Positions 1-8,088 of a stretch of DNA of 64,000 nt are shown in pieces (the first letter of the stretch is position 1; every line of letters starts with the position of its first letter). The stretch covers positions 1,016,620 through 1,080,619 of the forward strand of contig NZ_JYKO02000001.1 in the NCBI RefSeq assembly GCF_000949385.2, in the 5' to 3' direction. A model generated the notes under the pieces. It worked only from the letters and a program-made list of their open reading frames with translations, made no database searches and was not told the DNA's origin. This DNA comes from Pseudomonas sp. LFM046 (GTDB lineage Bacteria; Pseudomonadota; Gammaproteobacteria; Pseudomonadales; Pseudomonadaceae). A program made the position numbers and the translations under genes.

Positions 1-726
1 CGCCAGGCGCCGTGCCAGCACGAACTGGTGCGGCGGCATGCCGAAGCTTTCGCGGAACATCCGTGCGAAGTGGTACTCCGACAACGCGGCGAAGGCTGCC
101 AGTTCGCCCAGGGTGATGGCGTCGGCCAGGCGATTTTCGATGTAGTCCACCAGGCGCTTGCGCAGCGCCGGCGCCAGTCCCCCCTTCAAGCGTAATCCCT
201 CTCGCAGTCCGGCCTGGGTCAGCAGGCTGTGGTGGATCATTTCGTGGGCCAGGCTGGTGGCTTGCAGGCGCTCGCCGGGTTCGTCCCAGTCCAGTCGGAT
301 CAGCTCGCGGAAGTTCTGCGCCTGCCGCGGGTCGTCGAGGAAGGTCCGCTCCTGCAGCTGCAATTCGCGGGGCTCCCGGTCCAGCAGCGTGACCGCGGCT
401 TCGGCGAAATGCTCGGTGCTGAAGTAGAGGTGAGCCAGGCGGATCTCGCCGTTGATCACCCAGGATGATTCGTGCCCGGCGGGCAGGATGCACAGCTTGT
501 CCGGCGCCCCCTTGGTGTCCGGCCGTTCGCGGCGGAAGGTCCCGGTGCCCCCGGCCAGGTAGCACGACAGGGTGTGGACCTTGGGTCCCTGGTAGTCCCG
601 TGCGTCGTGGTGGTTGCTCCAGAGCGCCGCGCCCAGGCCGTCGCCCAGCTCCGCGCTGTGCTCCAGGCGAGCGTTCGGCGAGCTGCTGAGGGACTGGAAG
701 ACCTGGTTCTGTTCGAGTAGCGACAT
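1..726 (-). CDS. AraC family transcriptional regulator (C-terminus cut by window edge)
   Basis: Reads on the minus strand from an ATG at 726 and runs off the left edge, so 242 codons are seen and the last few are missing. The N-terminal part (about residues 20-150) looks like a cupin-type AraC ligand-binding domain. The C-terminal part has the first helix-turn-helix of the AraC DNA-binding domain (ITLGELAAFAALSEYHFARM) and the start of the second (FRESFGMPPHQF). It is divergent from the EamA transporter gene at 875, a common arrangement in which such a regulator controls the exporter beside it. The ligand cannot be told from the sequence. The family call is firm; the target is inference. Confidence 0.88.
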   Translation of the reverse strand, partial: MSLLEQNQVFQSLSSSPNARLEHSAELGDGLGAALWSNHHDARDYQGPKVHTLSCYLAGGTGTFRRERPDTKGAPDKLCILPAGHESSWVINGEIRLAHLYFSTEHFAEAAVTLLDREPRELQLQERTFLDDPRQAQNFRELIRLDWDEPGERLQATSLAHEMIHHSLLTQAGLREGLRLKGGLAPALRKRLVDYIENRLADAITLGELAAFAALSEYHFARMFRESFGMPPHQFVLARRLA

Positions 727-874
727 GGGCGGAGCCGGCCGGTGTGCGAGTGGAGTCCATGCTACCGCGCACGCCTGTGCGCGGGCAGTCTCCCGACGAG
801 ATAAGCGCAAGTTTATGCAAGCGGTGCCGGAGGGGCGGGCGGAGACTGCTTCCATCGAAATCGGAGTCGCCGCG

Positions 875-1780
875 ATGAACCTGTCCCTCTACCTGCTCAC
901 CGTCCTCATCTGGGGCACCACCTGGATCGCCATCAAGTTGCAGATGGGGAGCGTCGCCATTCCCGCCTCCATCGCCTATCGCTTCGCCCTGGCGGCCGCC
1001 GTGTTGTTCGCCCTCCTGCTGGTGAGCCGTCGTCTGCAGAAGCTCGACCGCCGCGCCCAACTGATCTGCCTGGCCCAGGGCCTGTGCCTGTTCTGCGTCA
1101 ACTTCATGTGCTTCTACACCGCCAGCCAGTGGATCCCCAGTGGCCTGATCGCCGTGGTGTTCTCCACGGCCACCCTGTGGAACGCCCTCAATGCGCGCCT
1201 CTTCTTCGGCCAGCGCATCGCCACCAACGTGCTCCTCGGTGGCGGTCTCGGGCTGATGGGCCTGGCGCTGCTGTTCTGGCCGGAGCTTTCGCACCACAGC
1301 GCCAGCCGCGAAACCTTCATCGGCCTGGGCCTGGCACTGCTGGGCACGCTGTGCTTCTCCGCCGGCAACATGCTCTCCAGCCTGCAGCAGAAGGCCGGGC
1401 TCAAACCCTTGACCACCAACGCCTGGGGCATGCTTTACGGGGCCCTGCTGCTGACCGGTTGGTGCCTGGTCAGTGGAACGCCCTTCGACATGGAGTGGAA
1501 TACCCGCTACATCGGCTCGCTGCTGTACCTGGCCATCCCCGGCTCGGTGATCGGCTTCACTGCCTACCTGACCTTGGTGGGCCGCATGGGCCCCGAGCGC
1601 GCCGCCTATTGCACGGTGCTCTTCCCCGTGGTGGCGCTGAACATCTCCGCCTTTGTCGAAGGCTATCAGTGGACCCTGCCGGCCCTGTTCGGCCTGGTCC
1701 TGGTGATGGCCGGCAACGTGCTGGTGTTCCGCAAACCCAAGGTGGTCGTCCCGGCCGCTGCCACGGCGGGCCGCGCATGA
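875..1780 (+). CDS. EamA/DMT-superfamily transporter
   Basis: A 301-residue inner-membrane protein with about ten hydrophobic segments in two EamA-type repeats. It starts with a membrane segment containing the family-typical stretch LIWGTTWIAIK, and the second repeat carries the PGSVIGFTAYL-like element. Members export metabolites, often amino acids or related compounds. I chose the ATG at 875, because the upstream extension of the open frame overlaps the divergent promoter region and is not membrane-like. The stop overlaps the ATG of the following cupin gene (ATGA), so the two are translationally coupled. The divergent AraC regulator is the likely controller. Substrate unknown. Confidence 0.88.
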   Translation: MNLSLYLLTVLIWGTTWIAIKLQMGSVAIPASIAYRFALAAAVLFALLLVSRRLQKLDRRAQLICLAQGLCLFCVNFMCFYTASQWIPSGLIAVVFSTATLWNALNARLFFGQRIATNVLLGGGLGLMGLALLFWPELSHHSASRETFIGLGLALLGTLCFSAGNMLSSLQQKAGLKPLTTNAWGMLYGALLLTGWCLVSGTPFDMEWNTRYIGSLLYLAIPGSVIGFTAYLTLVGRMGPERAAYCTVLFPVVALNISAFVEGYQWTLPALFGLVLVMAGNVLVFRKPKVVVPAAATAGRA

Positions 1781-2097
1781 GTGCCGGACAGGTGGTGCGC
1801 AGCCGCGACTTCACGGCGGAAAGAGCCTGGGACGCCCTGGATATCGCCGACCTCGATGGCACCACGGTGCGCCTGCACTGGACCGACCAGCCCTACATCT
1901 GGCACGTCAACGACGGTTGCGAGGTCTTCGTGGTGCTGGATGGGGCGGTGGAGATGCGATACCGCGAGGCCGGCAGAGAGCAGCGCGTGCTGCTGGGCGT
2001 GGGGGACATCTTCTACGCCGAGGTGGGCTGCGAGCATGTCGCCCACCCCCAGGGCGCGGCGCGCATCCTGGTGGTGGAGCGAGAGGGGAGCGTCTAG
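1777..2097 (+). CDS. Small cupin-domain protein
   Basis: A 106-residue single-domain cupin. The beta-barrel motifs are visible as GCEVFVVLDGAVEMRY (motif 1 region) and the later GVGDIFYAEVGCEHVAHP with a metal-type histidine (motif 2). It overlaps the end of the EamA transporter gene by four bases, so they form one transcript. Cupins paired with EamA transporters usually act as small binding proteins or simple isomerases/dioxygenases, but nothing here fixes a reaction. Its stop region (2094-2097) also overlaps the end of the convergent acetyltransferase gene by four bases. Confidence 0.82.
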   Translation: MSAGQVVRSRDFTAERAWDALDIADLDGTTVRLHWTDQPYIWHVNDGCEVFVVLDGAVEMRYREAGREQRVLLGVGDIFYAEVGCEHVAHPQGAARILVVEREGSV

Positions 2098-2660
2098 CGC
2101 TTCCTGGGGAGTTCAGCGCCCAGCGGGTGGCTCAGGTAGAGGGCGATTTCCTCCGGGGCCACTTCACCGGGGTCGTAGAGCATGGTGTTGAGGCCGCAGA
2201 AGGCGAAGCCGGCGCGCTGGTAGAAACCGATGGCGGGGTGGTTGCTGGTCTGGGTTTCCAGCCAGAGGCAACGCATCTCCTGGCTGCGGGCGTAGGCCAT
2301 GGCGCCTTCCAGCAGCGCGCGGCCGATACCCTGGCCCTGGTGCGCCGGTGCGACGAACAGGGCGCTCAGCTCGGCGCTGCGGTTCCACGGCACCAGCCGC
2401 ACGCAGGCAAAGCCGGCAAGGCTGCCATCACGGGCTTCGGCGGCCAGGGCGAAGTCCGCATCGGCCACGTCATCCGGGAAGCCTGCCGCGTCGTAGGCCT
2501 TGTGGAAGGGCTCGGGCAGCGCTTCCTCGACCAGCCGCAGGGCCAGGCCGTCGGCCTCCACGCGCCAGATATGGGACGTGCAGTAGGAGGCCTCGAAGGC
2601 GGCGAGCCGCTCGCTGTCGGCCGGCACGCGAAGGGGGCGGTAGTTCATGGTGGTGGACAT
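2094..2660 (-). CDS. GNAT family N-acetyltransferase
   Basis: A 188-residue protein. The acetyl-CoA binding motif A is clear: LFVAPAHQGQGIGRALLEGA (Q/R-x-x-G-x-G/A at about residues 113-118). It is followed by the usual LWLETQTSNHPAIGFYQRAGF motif B region. The N-terminal 60 residues are less conserved. The substrate cannot be predicted. An alternative start is the ATG four codons later (MNYRPL). It is convergent and slightly overlapping with the cupin gene, and upstream of a small membrane protein gene on the same strand. Confidence 0.86.
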   Translation of the reverse strand: MSTTMNYRPLRVPADSERLAAFEASYCTSHIWRVEADGLALRLVEEALPEPFHKAYDAAGFPDDVADADFALAAEARDGSLAGFACVRLVPWNRSAELSALFVAPAHQGQGIGRALLEGAMAYARSQEMRCLWLETQTSNHPAIGFYQRAGFAFCGLNTMLYDPGEVAPEEIALYLSHPLGAELPRKR

Positions 2661-2672
2661 CCTTGTTGACCG

Positions 2673-3041
2673 TCAGCGGAGCTTCGCAAAAAACCGATCC
2701 GACAGCAGCACTGCGGCCAGTGCCGGATAGCAGAGGAAATGCACCAGGAACAGCAGAACACCCATGGGGCTTGGCGTGTCCTGCAGCGTCATCATCCCCA
2801 GCAGTCCAAGGTATAGCAGCCCCAGCAGGCCGCCGTAGCCGAGGACGATGCGCCAGCGCTCGCCCGGTTCCGGGGCGCGGTGCTGGATGAAGCGGAAGGC
2901 GAGGGCGAGCAGGGCGGCTGTGGCGGCCGCGATCAGCAGGGTGGCGACGATGCCGCCGACCTTCACGAAGCTGCGTAACAGCAGGTTCAGCACAATGGCC
3001 AGGGCCACGCCACCGACGGCGTAGCGCATGGGGAGCGACAT
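2673..3041 (-). CDS. Hypothetical small membrane protein
   Basis: Encodes 122 residues with about four hydrophobic segments (near residues 8-25, 30-50, 65-85 and 98-115). I recognise no domain. The start at 3041 (MSLPMRYAV) is preceded by a GAGGA ribosome-binding site. A longer open frame upstream would read through an intergenic repeat and is rejected. It lies 12 bp upstream of the acetyltransferase gene, so the two may be cotranscribed. Function unknown. Confidence 0.7.
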   Translation of the reverse strand: MSLPMRYAVGGVALAIVLNLLLRSFVKVGGIVATLLIAAATAALLALAFRFIQHRAPEPGERWRIVLGYGGLLGLLYLGLLGMMTLQDTPSPMGVLLFLVHFLCYPALAAVLLSDRFFAKLR

Positions 3042-3092
3042 GGTGGTTCCTCGGGACCAGGACGGGGATAACTCTAGCTGTTTGGCATTGAA

Positions 3093-3196
3093 TGTAGGTT
3101 GGCGCCGAGCGAAGCGAGGCCCAACGCATCGCCAATGTACCGCCCGTAGCACTGCGCAGCCGCTGATGGGTATCGCTGCGCTCCACCCATCCTACA
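3093..3196 (+). repeat. Intergenic palindromic repeat (families a and b), forward copy
   Basis: A 34-base unit beginning TGTAGGTTGGCGCCGAGCG and ending AGGCCCAACG (3093-3126) is followed by a second unit ending GCTCCACCCATCCTACA. The same first unit recurs inverted at 4045-4078, and again at 48052-48139. It looks like a REP/BIME-type element. Its distal end supplies the stop codon of the short-chain dehydrogenase gene. Confidence 0.75.
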
Positions 3197-4022
3197 GCTC
3201 GACTCCAAGCCCGAAGCGCTTCTTCAGCACCCGGTCCAGCAAGGATCTCGGCACCCAGCGCGCCAGCAGGGGCAGGGCGCGGCTGCCGTTGCCGATGCGT
3301 ATCAGCGACGGACGCGGTTTGCGTTGCACCGCAGCAAGCAGAGTGCGGGCGAAGTCCTCGGCCGGGGTGGGGTGGTCCTGGGAGGCGCGGGCACGGGCGC
3401 GGATGCCTTCGCGCACCGGCCACCAGGGCGAACCTTCGGCGATCAGGTTTTCCGCCTCGCGAGTGGCGCTGGCGCCGAAGCTGGAGGCGATGGCACCGGG
3501 CTGCACTTCCATCAGGTCGATGCCGAAGGGCGCCAGTTCCAGGCGAAGGGCATCGGAGAGGGCATGCACCGCCGCCTTGGAGGCGCAGTAGGCGCCGGCG
3601 AACGGCGTGACCAGCACGCCGGAGACGCTGCCGATGTTCACCACCAGGCCACGGCGCTTGCGCAGCAGGGGAAAGCAGGCGCGGGTCACGTCCACCAAGG
3701 CGAACACGTTGGTCTCGAACTGCTTGCGCAAGGCGGGGGCGCCACCGTCCAGCAAGGGGCCCATGGCGCCGAAACCTGCGTTGTTCACCAGCACGTCGAG
3801 GCCACCTTCCTCCCGCTCCAGGCGCTCGGCGAGGGCCGCTACAGCCGGCTGGTCATTGACGTCCAGCTCAACGGCGGTGAATCCGGCGGCTTCCAGGGCG
3901 GCCAGGTCCTGCGGCTTGCGGGCGGTAGCCCAGACGCTGTAGCCGGCGGTCTTGAAGGCGTCGGCCAGGGCGCGGCCGATGCCGCTGGAGCAACCGGTGA
4001 TCAGGGCGGTGGGGGTGGGCAT
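3192..4022 (-). CDS. Short-chain dehydrogenase/reductase
   Basis: A 276-residue classical SDR. The cofactor motif is TGCSSGIGRA near residues 9-18, followed by NNAG near 85, a catalytic serine in NIGSVSG, and the YCASK active-site motif (Y-x-x-x-K) around residue 150. NAD(P)-dependent oxidation or reduction of an alcohol/ketone is expected; the substrate is unknown. The start at 4022 is the ATG of MPTPTALITG; upstream open frame is repeat DNA. The gene is flanked on both sides by inverted copies of the same 34-bp repeat, so it may have been inserted or shuffled as a unit. Confidence 0.9.
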   Translation of the reverse strand: MPTPTALITGCSSGIGRALADAFKTAGYSVWATARKPQDLAALEAAGFTAVELDVNDQPAVAALAERLEREEGGLDVLVNNAGFGAMGPLLDGGAPALRKQFETNVFALVDVTRACFPLLRKRRGLVVNIGSVSGVLVTPFAGAYCASKAAVHALSDALRLELAPFGIDLMEVQPGAIASSFGASATREAENLIAEGSPWWPVREGIRARARASQDHPTPAEDFARTLLAAVQRKPRPSLIRIGNGSRALPLLARWVPRSLLDRVLKKRFGLGVEL

Positions 4023-4044
4023 GGCGTGTCCTTGTACGCGGAAT

Positions 4045-4078
4045 GTTGGGCTTCGCCTCGCTCTGCGCCAACCTACGG
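4045..4078 (-). repeat. Intergenic palindromic repeat family a, inverted copy
   Basis: GTTGGGCTTCGCCTCGC...GCGCCAACCTACGG is the reverse complement, with few mismatches, of the unit at 3093-3126. Together the two copies bracket the short-chain dehydrogenase gene. Confidence 0.75.
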
Positions 4079-4093
4079 TCGCTGGCCGGGCGA

Positions 4094-4558
4094 TCAGTCG
4101 ACGAATGTGCCACGCATGTTCGCGGCGCGAAACTCCAGCGATTGCGCGCGATAACCCTGGCGAATGGGCGGCAAGGCCAGGCAGTCCTGCCACTGGGCGC
4201 CGGGGTGCAGCTCAGCGGGGCCCAGGTAGCGTGGGCGGTCGTAGCTGGGCTGGGCGAGGTTGATGGTGTCGCCGGGACGGAAGGCCTGTACCTGCCAGGC
4301 GAAGTCGCGCAGGACGGCATCGCCGCCATTACGGATGTTCATCGCCAGGGGGCGGTCGGCGGGGCAGGCTTGCGGGTCGTAGCGGAGCTGGATGTCGAGG
4401 CGCGCGAAGCGGCTTTTCTCGTCTTGTTCTTCCCAGAGTACCCAGAGAGCGATCAGGGCGACGCCGAACACGGCGGCCAGTGACAGCGGCAATGCCTTGG
4501 CCGGGTAGCGCAGCAGCAGGACCAGCCAGGTCAGGACGAGAATGGCGCCAATGAGCAT
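4094..4558 (-). CDS. Hypothetical membrane-anchored protein downstream of algA
   Basis: Encodes 154 residues. Two hydrophobic segments occupy about residues 2-17 and 23-43, followed by a soluble tail of about 110 residues rich in beta-type sequence, probably periplasmic. There is no catalytic motif. It follows algA on the same strand after a 71-bp gap that holds a hairpin, so it could receive read-through from the alginate operon. No function can be assigned. Confidence 0.7.
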   Translation of the reverse strand: MLIGAILVLTWLVLLLRYPAKALPLSLAAVFGVALIALWVLWEEQDEKSRFARLDIQLRYDPQACPADRPLAMNIRNGGDAVLRDFAWQVQAFRPGDTINLAQPSYDRPRYLGPAELHPGAQWQDCLALPPIRQGYRAQSLEFRAANMRGTFVD

Positions 4559-4599
4559 GGAAGACCTCCTTGAGGCCTTCCATGCTAGCTCAATGGCGC

Positions 4600-4620
4600 G
4601 GCCCGGTATTACACCGGGCC
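4600..4620 (-). terminator. Hairpin at the end of the alginate operon
   Basis: Perfect inverted repeat GGCCCGGT-n5-ACCGGGCC, nine bases beyond the algA stop codon. There is no T-run on the operon strand, so it may be a transcript-end stabiliser or a weak terminator. Confidence 0.4.
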
Positions 4621-4629
4621 AGGGGGGGC

Positions 4630-6072
4630 TCAGCGAGCGATGCTGTGCACGGTGGCGGACTGCGGCGCGCGGCCGTAGACGTCATCCAGACGCTCGATGT
4701 CGTCCTCGCCCAGGTAGCTGCCGGACTGCACTTCGATGATCTCCAGCGGGATCTTGCCGGGGTTGGCCAGGCGGTGCACAGAGGCGATCGGGATGTAGGT
4801 CGACTGGTTCTCGGTCAGCAGGAACACCTTGTCGTCACAGGTCACCTGAGCGGTGCCGGAGACCACGATCCAGTGCTCGGCGCGGTGGTGGTGCATCTGC
4901 AGCGAGAGCTGCGCGCCGGGCTTCACGGTGATGTGCTTGACCTGGAAACGGCCGCCCATGTCCACCGAGTCATATGAGCCCCAGGGGCGGTATACGGCAC
5001 AGTGGTTCTGGGTTTCGCTGCGGCCGTCGGCGTCCAGCTTGTTGACCAGCTTCTTCACGTCCTGCACGCGGTCCTTGTGGGCGATCATCATGGCGTCCTT
5101 GGTTTCCACGACCACCACGTCGTCCAGGCCGATCACCGACACCAGCTTGCCGTTGCCGTGCACCAGGCAGTTGTGGCTGTCCTGCACCACCACGTCGCCC
5201 TTGGTGACGTTGCCGTCCTCGTCCTTGTCGTGAACTTCCCAGATGGAGCTCCAGCTGCCCACGTCGTTCCAGCCAGCGCTGAGCGGCACCACGCAGGCGC
5301 GTGCGGTCTTCTCCATCACCGCGTAGTCGATGGAGTTGTCCGGGCAGCAGGCGAAGGTGGCCGAGTCAATGCTCACCGCGATGCCGTCACGCTTGCTGCG
5401 CTCCAGGGCCAGCAGGCAGGTGTCGTAGATATCCACATCGTGGTGCTTGAGCTCCTCCAGGAAGCGGCTGGCGCGGAACAGGAACATGCCGCTGTTCCAG
5501 AAGTAGTCGCCGGATTCCACATACTGGCGGGCGCGCGCCTCGTCGGGCTTCTCGACGAACTGGGCGACGCGGCTGATGCCTTCCGGCAGGGCGGCGTCGG
5601 CCTTGCCACGGATATAGCCGTAGCCGGTTTCCGGGCGCTCGGCGGGAACGCCGAAGAGCACCATTTCGCCCTTCTCGGCGGCAGCGGTGGCCAGGGCCAG
5701 GGCCTTCTGGAAAGCGCTCTGGTCACGCAGCACATGGTCCGCAGGCAGTACCAGCATCAGCTCGTCGCGACCTTCGGCCAGCAGCTCCATGGCGGCGATG
5801 GCCACGGCCGGCGCGGTGTTACGGCCGAAGGGCTCCAGCAGCATGGTCTGGGCCTGCAGGTCGATGGCGTCGAGCTGCTCCTGGACGATGAAGCGGTGAT
5901 CCTGGTTGGCCACCAGAACCGCCGGCTGCATGCCTTCGAAATTCAGGCGCTGGAGGGTCTGCTGGAACAGGGTCTTTTCGCCGGTGAGGGCGAGGAACTG
6001 CTTGGGATACTGCTTGCGCGAAAGAGGCCAGAGGCGAGAGCCGCTACCGCCAGAGAGGATCACGGGAATCAT
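4630..6072 (-). CDS. algA: Mannose-1-phosphate guanylyltransferase / mannose-6-phosphate isomerase
   Basis: A bifunctional cytosolic enzyme of 480 residues and the last gene of the alginate operon. It makes mannose-6-phosphate from fructose-6-phosphate and later GDP-mannose from mannose-1-phosphate; AlgD then oxidises GDP-mannose. The N-terminal nucleotidyltransferase has the signature GGSGSRLWPLSRKQYPKQFL (about residues 8-27) and the FVEKP motif. The C-terminal cupin-type (type II) phosphomannose isomerase has the metal-site stretch QMHHHRAEHWIVVSGTA. The start at 6072 (MIPVILSGG) matches the family. It is separated from algF by 135 bp. Confidence 0.97.
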   Translation of the reverse strand: MIPVILSGGSGSRLWPLSRKQYPKQFLALTGEKTLFQQTLQRLNFEGMQPAVLVANQDHRFIVQEQLDAIDLQAQTMLLEPFGRNTAPAVAIAAMELLAEGRDELMLVLPADHVLRDQSAFQKALALATAAAEKGEMVLFGVPAERPETGYGYIRGKADAALPEGISRVAQFVEKPDEARARQYVESGDYFWNSGMFLFRASRFLEELKHHDVDIYDTCLLALERSKRDGIAVSIDSATFACCPDNSIDYAVMEKTARACVVPLSAGWNDVGSWSSIWEVHDKDEDGNVTKGDVVVQDSHNCLVHGNGKLVSVIGLDDVVVVETKDAMMIAHKDRVQDVKKLVNKLDADGRSETQNHCAVYRPWGSYDSVDMGGRFQVKHITVKPGAQLSLQMHHHRAEHWIVVSGTAQVTCDDKVFLLTENQSTYIPIASVHRLANPGKIPLEIIEVQSGSYLGEDDIERLDDVYGRAPQSATVHSIAR

Positions 6073-6207
6073 GGTGTTTCTCCTAGAACTGTCATGGTTT
6101 GAGGGCACTGCTTCCATCGATCACATTTCTTTCTTTCCCGCCCTCTGCGTGGCAGGTATTGACCGGCGTGGTTCGACCCACGCCGGTTGTTGCTCCGTTG
6201 AAGCGGA

Positions 6208-6855
6208 TCAGGACTCCGCCGGGCGCTTGACCCAGACCGGGGAGAGCTTGCCGCCGCTGCCGGTGATGTAGAGGCAGACCACTTCGCCGCGCTGCAGGGA
6301 GACGGGCTTGAGGTCGCTGACCTTGCGGTCGCCGTCGAACAGGGCGAGGCCCACTTTCACCGGGTTGATTTCGCGTTCGCCGCGACCCTGCGGGGCCACG
6401 TCCGGGACCACCGGGGTCTTGCCGTCGGCAGTCTTGAGGGTGAGCTTGGCGTCCGACAGGTTCTGCACCCGCAGCAGGGCCTTCTGCTTGTTCCTGAAGG
6501 GCGGTTCTTCCACCAGTTGAGGTTCTTTGCCGGCCTGGTTGACCAGGGTGTAGTAGCGGTCGGACTCCAGCTTCACCGGGACGCTGCTGCTGCCCACCTG
6601 GGCGCTGTAATTGCCGGCCGGGAGGAATTTGAAATCACTGGAGCCCAGCGGTGGCACGTCGTTCAGCGCGGTGTTGCCGACGTTGACGCTGAGCTCGCTG
6701 CTGCCGGCGTTGTAGGCACGGACGAAGGCTGACCCCTTTGGCGCCTGTGGGCCGTACAGGCCGCCTTCGTCGGCCTGTACGGTCTGCAGGGCGCCCAGGC
6801 CGAGGACCAGGGCGCAGGCGTAGGACGTCCAGCTGCGGTTGTTCTGTCGGTTCAT
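6208..6855 (-). CDS. algF: Alginate O-acetylation protein AlgF
   Basis: A 215-residue periplasmic protein needed with AlgI, AlgJ and AlgX for O-acetylation of mannuronate residues. A Sec signal peptide (ending near QTVQA-DEGG, residue about 28) is followed by the AlgF-typical LYGPQAPKGSAFVRAYNAG. The start is the ATG of MNRQNN at 6855, giving a length close to the usual 216. An ATG five codons upstream is possible but less likely. It lies between algJ (72 bp) and algA in the conserved operon order. Confidence 0.95.
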   Translation of the reverse strand: MNRQNNRSWTSYACALVLGLGALQTVQADEGGLYGPQAPKGSAFVRAYNAGSSELSVNVGNTALNDVPPLGSSDFKFLPAGNYSAQVGSSSVPVKLESDRYYTLVNQAGKEPQLVEEPPFRNKQKALLRVQNLSDAKLTLKTADGKTPVVPDVAPQGRGEREINPVKVGLALFDGDRKVSDLKPVSLQRGEVVCLYITGSGGKLSPVWVKRPAES

Positions 6856-6927
6856 GAGGTGTACCTCCATCTTCTTTCTAGATCGGGCCGGAACCGGCCC
6901 TGCGTTCCCCTCGGAAGGGGCGATTTC

Positions 6928-8088
6928 TCAATTGCCCGAGCGCGAGGCCAGGCGTTGGTCGGTACCCGCGCCCTTGCGCAGGCTGGCCACCCATTCGGGG
7001 TCGAAGTCGGACAGGTCGCTCAGCATCGGCAGGTAGCGCTCCGGGAACTCCCAGATCACCAGCTGCGGCGGGGCATTTTTCAGCTCGTCGCTCTTGAGGT
7101 ACTTGAGCATCGGCAGGATCGGCCCGTGGCCGTCTTCGGCGTGGTTCACCAGGTCCCGCTGCAGGGCCTGACGCAGGGCGCCGGCGAAGTTCCACTTGTC
7201 GTTGGCGCTGTAGCTGGTGCCCACCAGCACCACCGGCACGTCGCTTTCGCCGAACAGGGCATCGTCGCCAGCGGCGCTGTCGTCCTGGCTGCGGGTGGCG
7301 CGCTTCTGCAGCTGGTCCGGGGCGGGCATCAGGTTCTCGAACAGCGGGTCCAGGGGCAGGAAGCGGGTCAGGTCGCCCTTGTAGGCATCCACGCTCTGGA
7401 TTTCGGTCACGTACTGCTGCGGCGTGCCGCGCAGGTTCATGGCCTGGCTCACGGCCTGGCCGAGGCGGCCGGCTACGGCTTCGGCGCCCAGCGGGGTCCA
7501 GTGGGTGTCGGTCCGCAGGAAGACCTGGCCGTTGTCCTTGGCCTGTTCCAGGGTGGCGAGCAGGTCAGGGGCGAGGATTCCGGCCTTGCGCGCCACGCCA
7601 CGGAAGCGCTCGTAGAGGTCCTGGCGCAGGGCGGTGGGCGTGGCTTCGCCCACGTACTCGGGGTAGAGGCGGGACTTGGCCGGAATGATGGCCAGCACCA
7701 GTTCCACGTTGTGCCGTGCCAGCTCGTCGCGCACGCCCTGGATCAGCGCCAGGTTGTCCCGCACATGACGATTGCCCTCGGCTACCGGGTCGAATTCCTC
7801 GTCCGAGTAGAGCCAGCCATCCTGGCCGATGACCACGCCCTGGCGGCCTTCGCCGAAGAGCTTGTAGTCCACCAGGGCCCAGAGGTTGGTGCCCAGCTGC
7901 TTGACCGGGAATTCCTCGTCGTAGTGCTTCTCGAAGGCGTGGCTCAGCTTGCCGTCCAGCACACTGGTTTCCTGGGCCACGGAGAAGCCGAAGAAGGCGC
8001 GCATGGACCAGAGGCTGAGGGCCAGCAACAGGCCGCAGAAAAGCACGATGTAGAGCAGGTTCAGGGTTCTGTTCATGGTCGGCTTCAC
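6928..8088 (-). CDS. algJ: Alginate O-acetyltransferase AlgJ
   Basis: A 386-residue membrane-anchored periplasmic SGNH-like acetyltransferase/esterase acting in alginate acetylation. It has an N-terminal signal anchor (about residues 9-32). The catalytic elements are visible: DTHWTPLG (Asp 194, His 196) and the nucleophile block VGTSYSANDKWNFAG (Ser 292). The gene abuts algI with no spacer, as expected for partners that pass acetyl groups across the inner membrane. An alternative start is MNRTLN four codons later. Confidence 0.96.
   Translation of the reverse strand: MKPTMNRTLNLLYIVLFCGLLLALSLWSMRAFFGFSVAQETSVLDGKLSHAFEKHYDEEFPVKQLGTNLWALVDYKLFGEGRQGVVIGQDGWLYSDEEFDPVAEGNRHVRDNLALIQGVRDELARHNVELVLAIIPAKSRLYPEYVGEATPTALRQDLYERFRGVARKAGILAPDLLATLEQAKDNGQVFLRTDTHWTPLGAEAVAGRLGQAVSQAMNLRGTPQQYVTEIQSVDAYKGDLTRFLPLDPLFENLMPAPDQLQKRATRSQDDSAAGDDALFGESDVPVVLVGTSYSANDKWNFAGALRQALQRDLVNHAEDGHGPILPMLKYLKSDELKNAPPQLVIWEFPERYLPMLSDLSDFDPEWVASLRKGAGTDQRLASRSGN

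Noticed and set aside
4329-4583. Short minus-strand frame overlapping the algA-downstream membrane protein
   Set aside because: Out of frame with the membrane protein gene, no ribosome-binding site, no domain.
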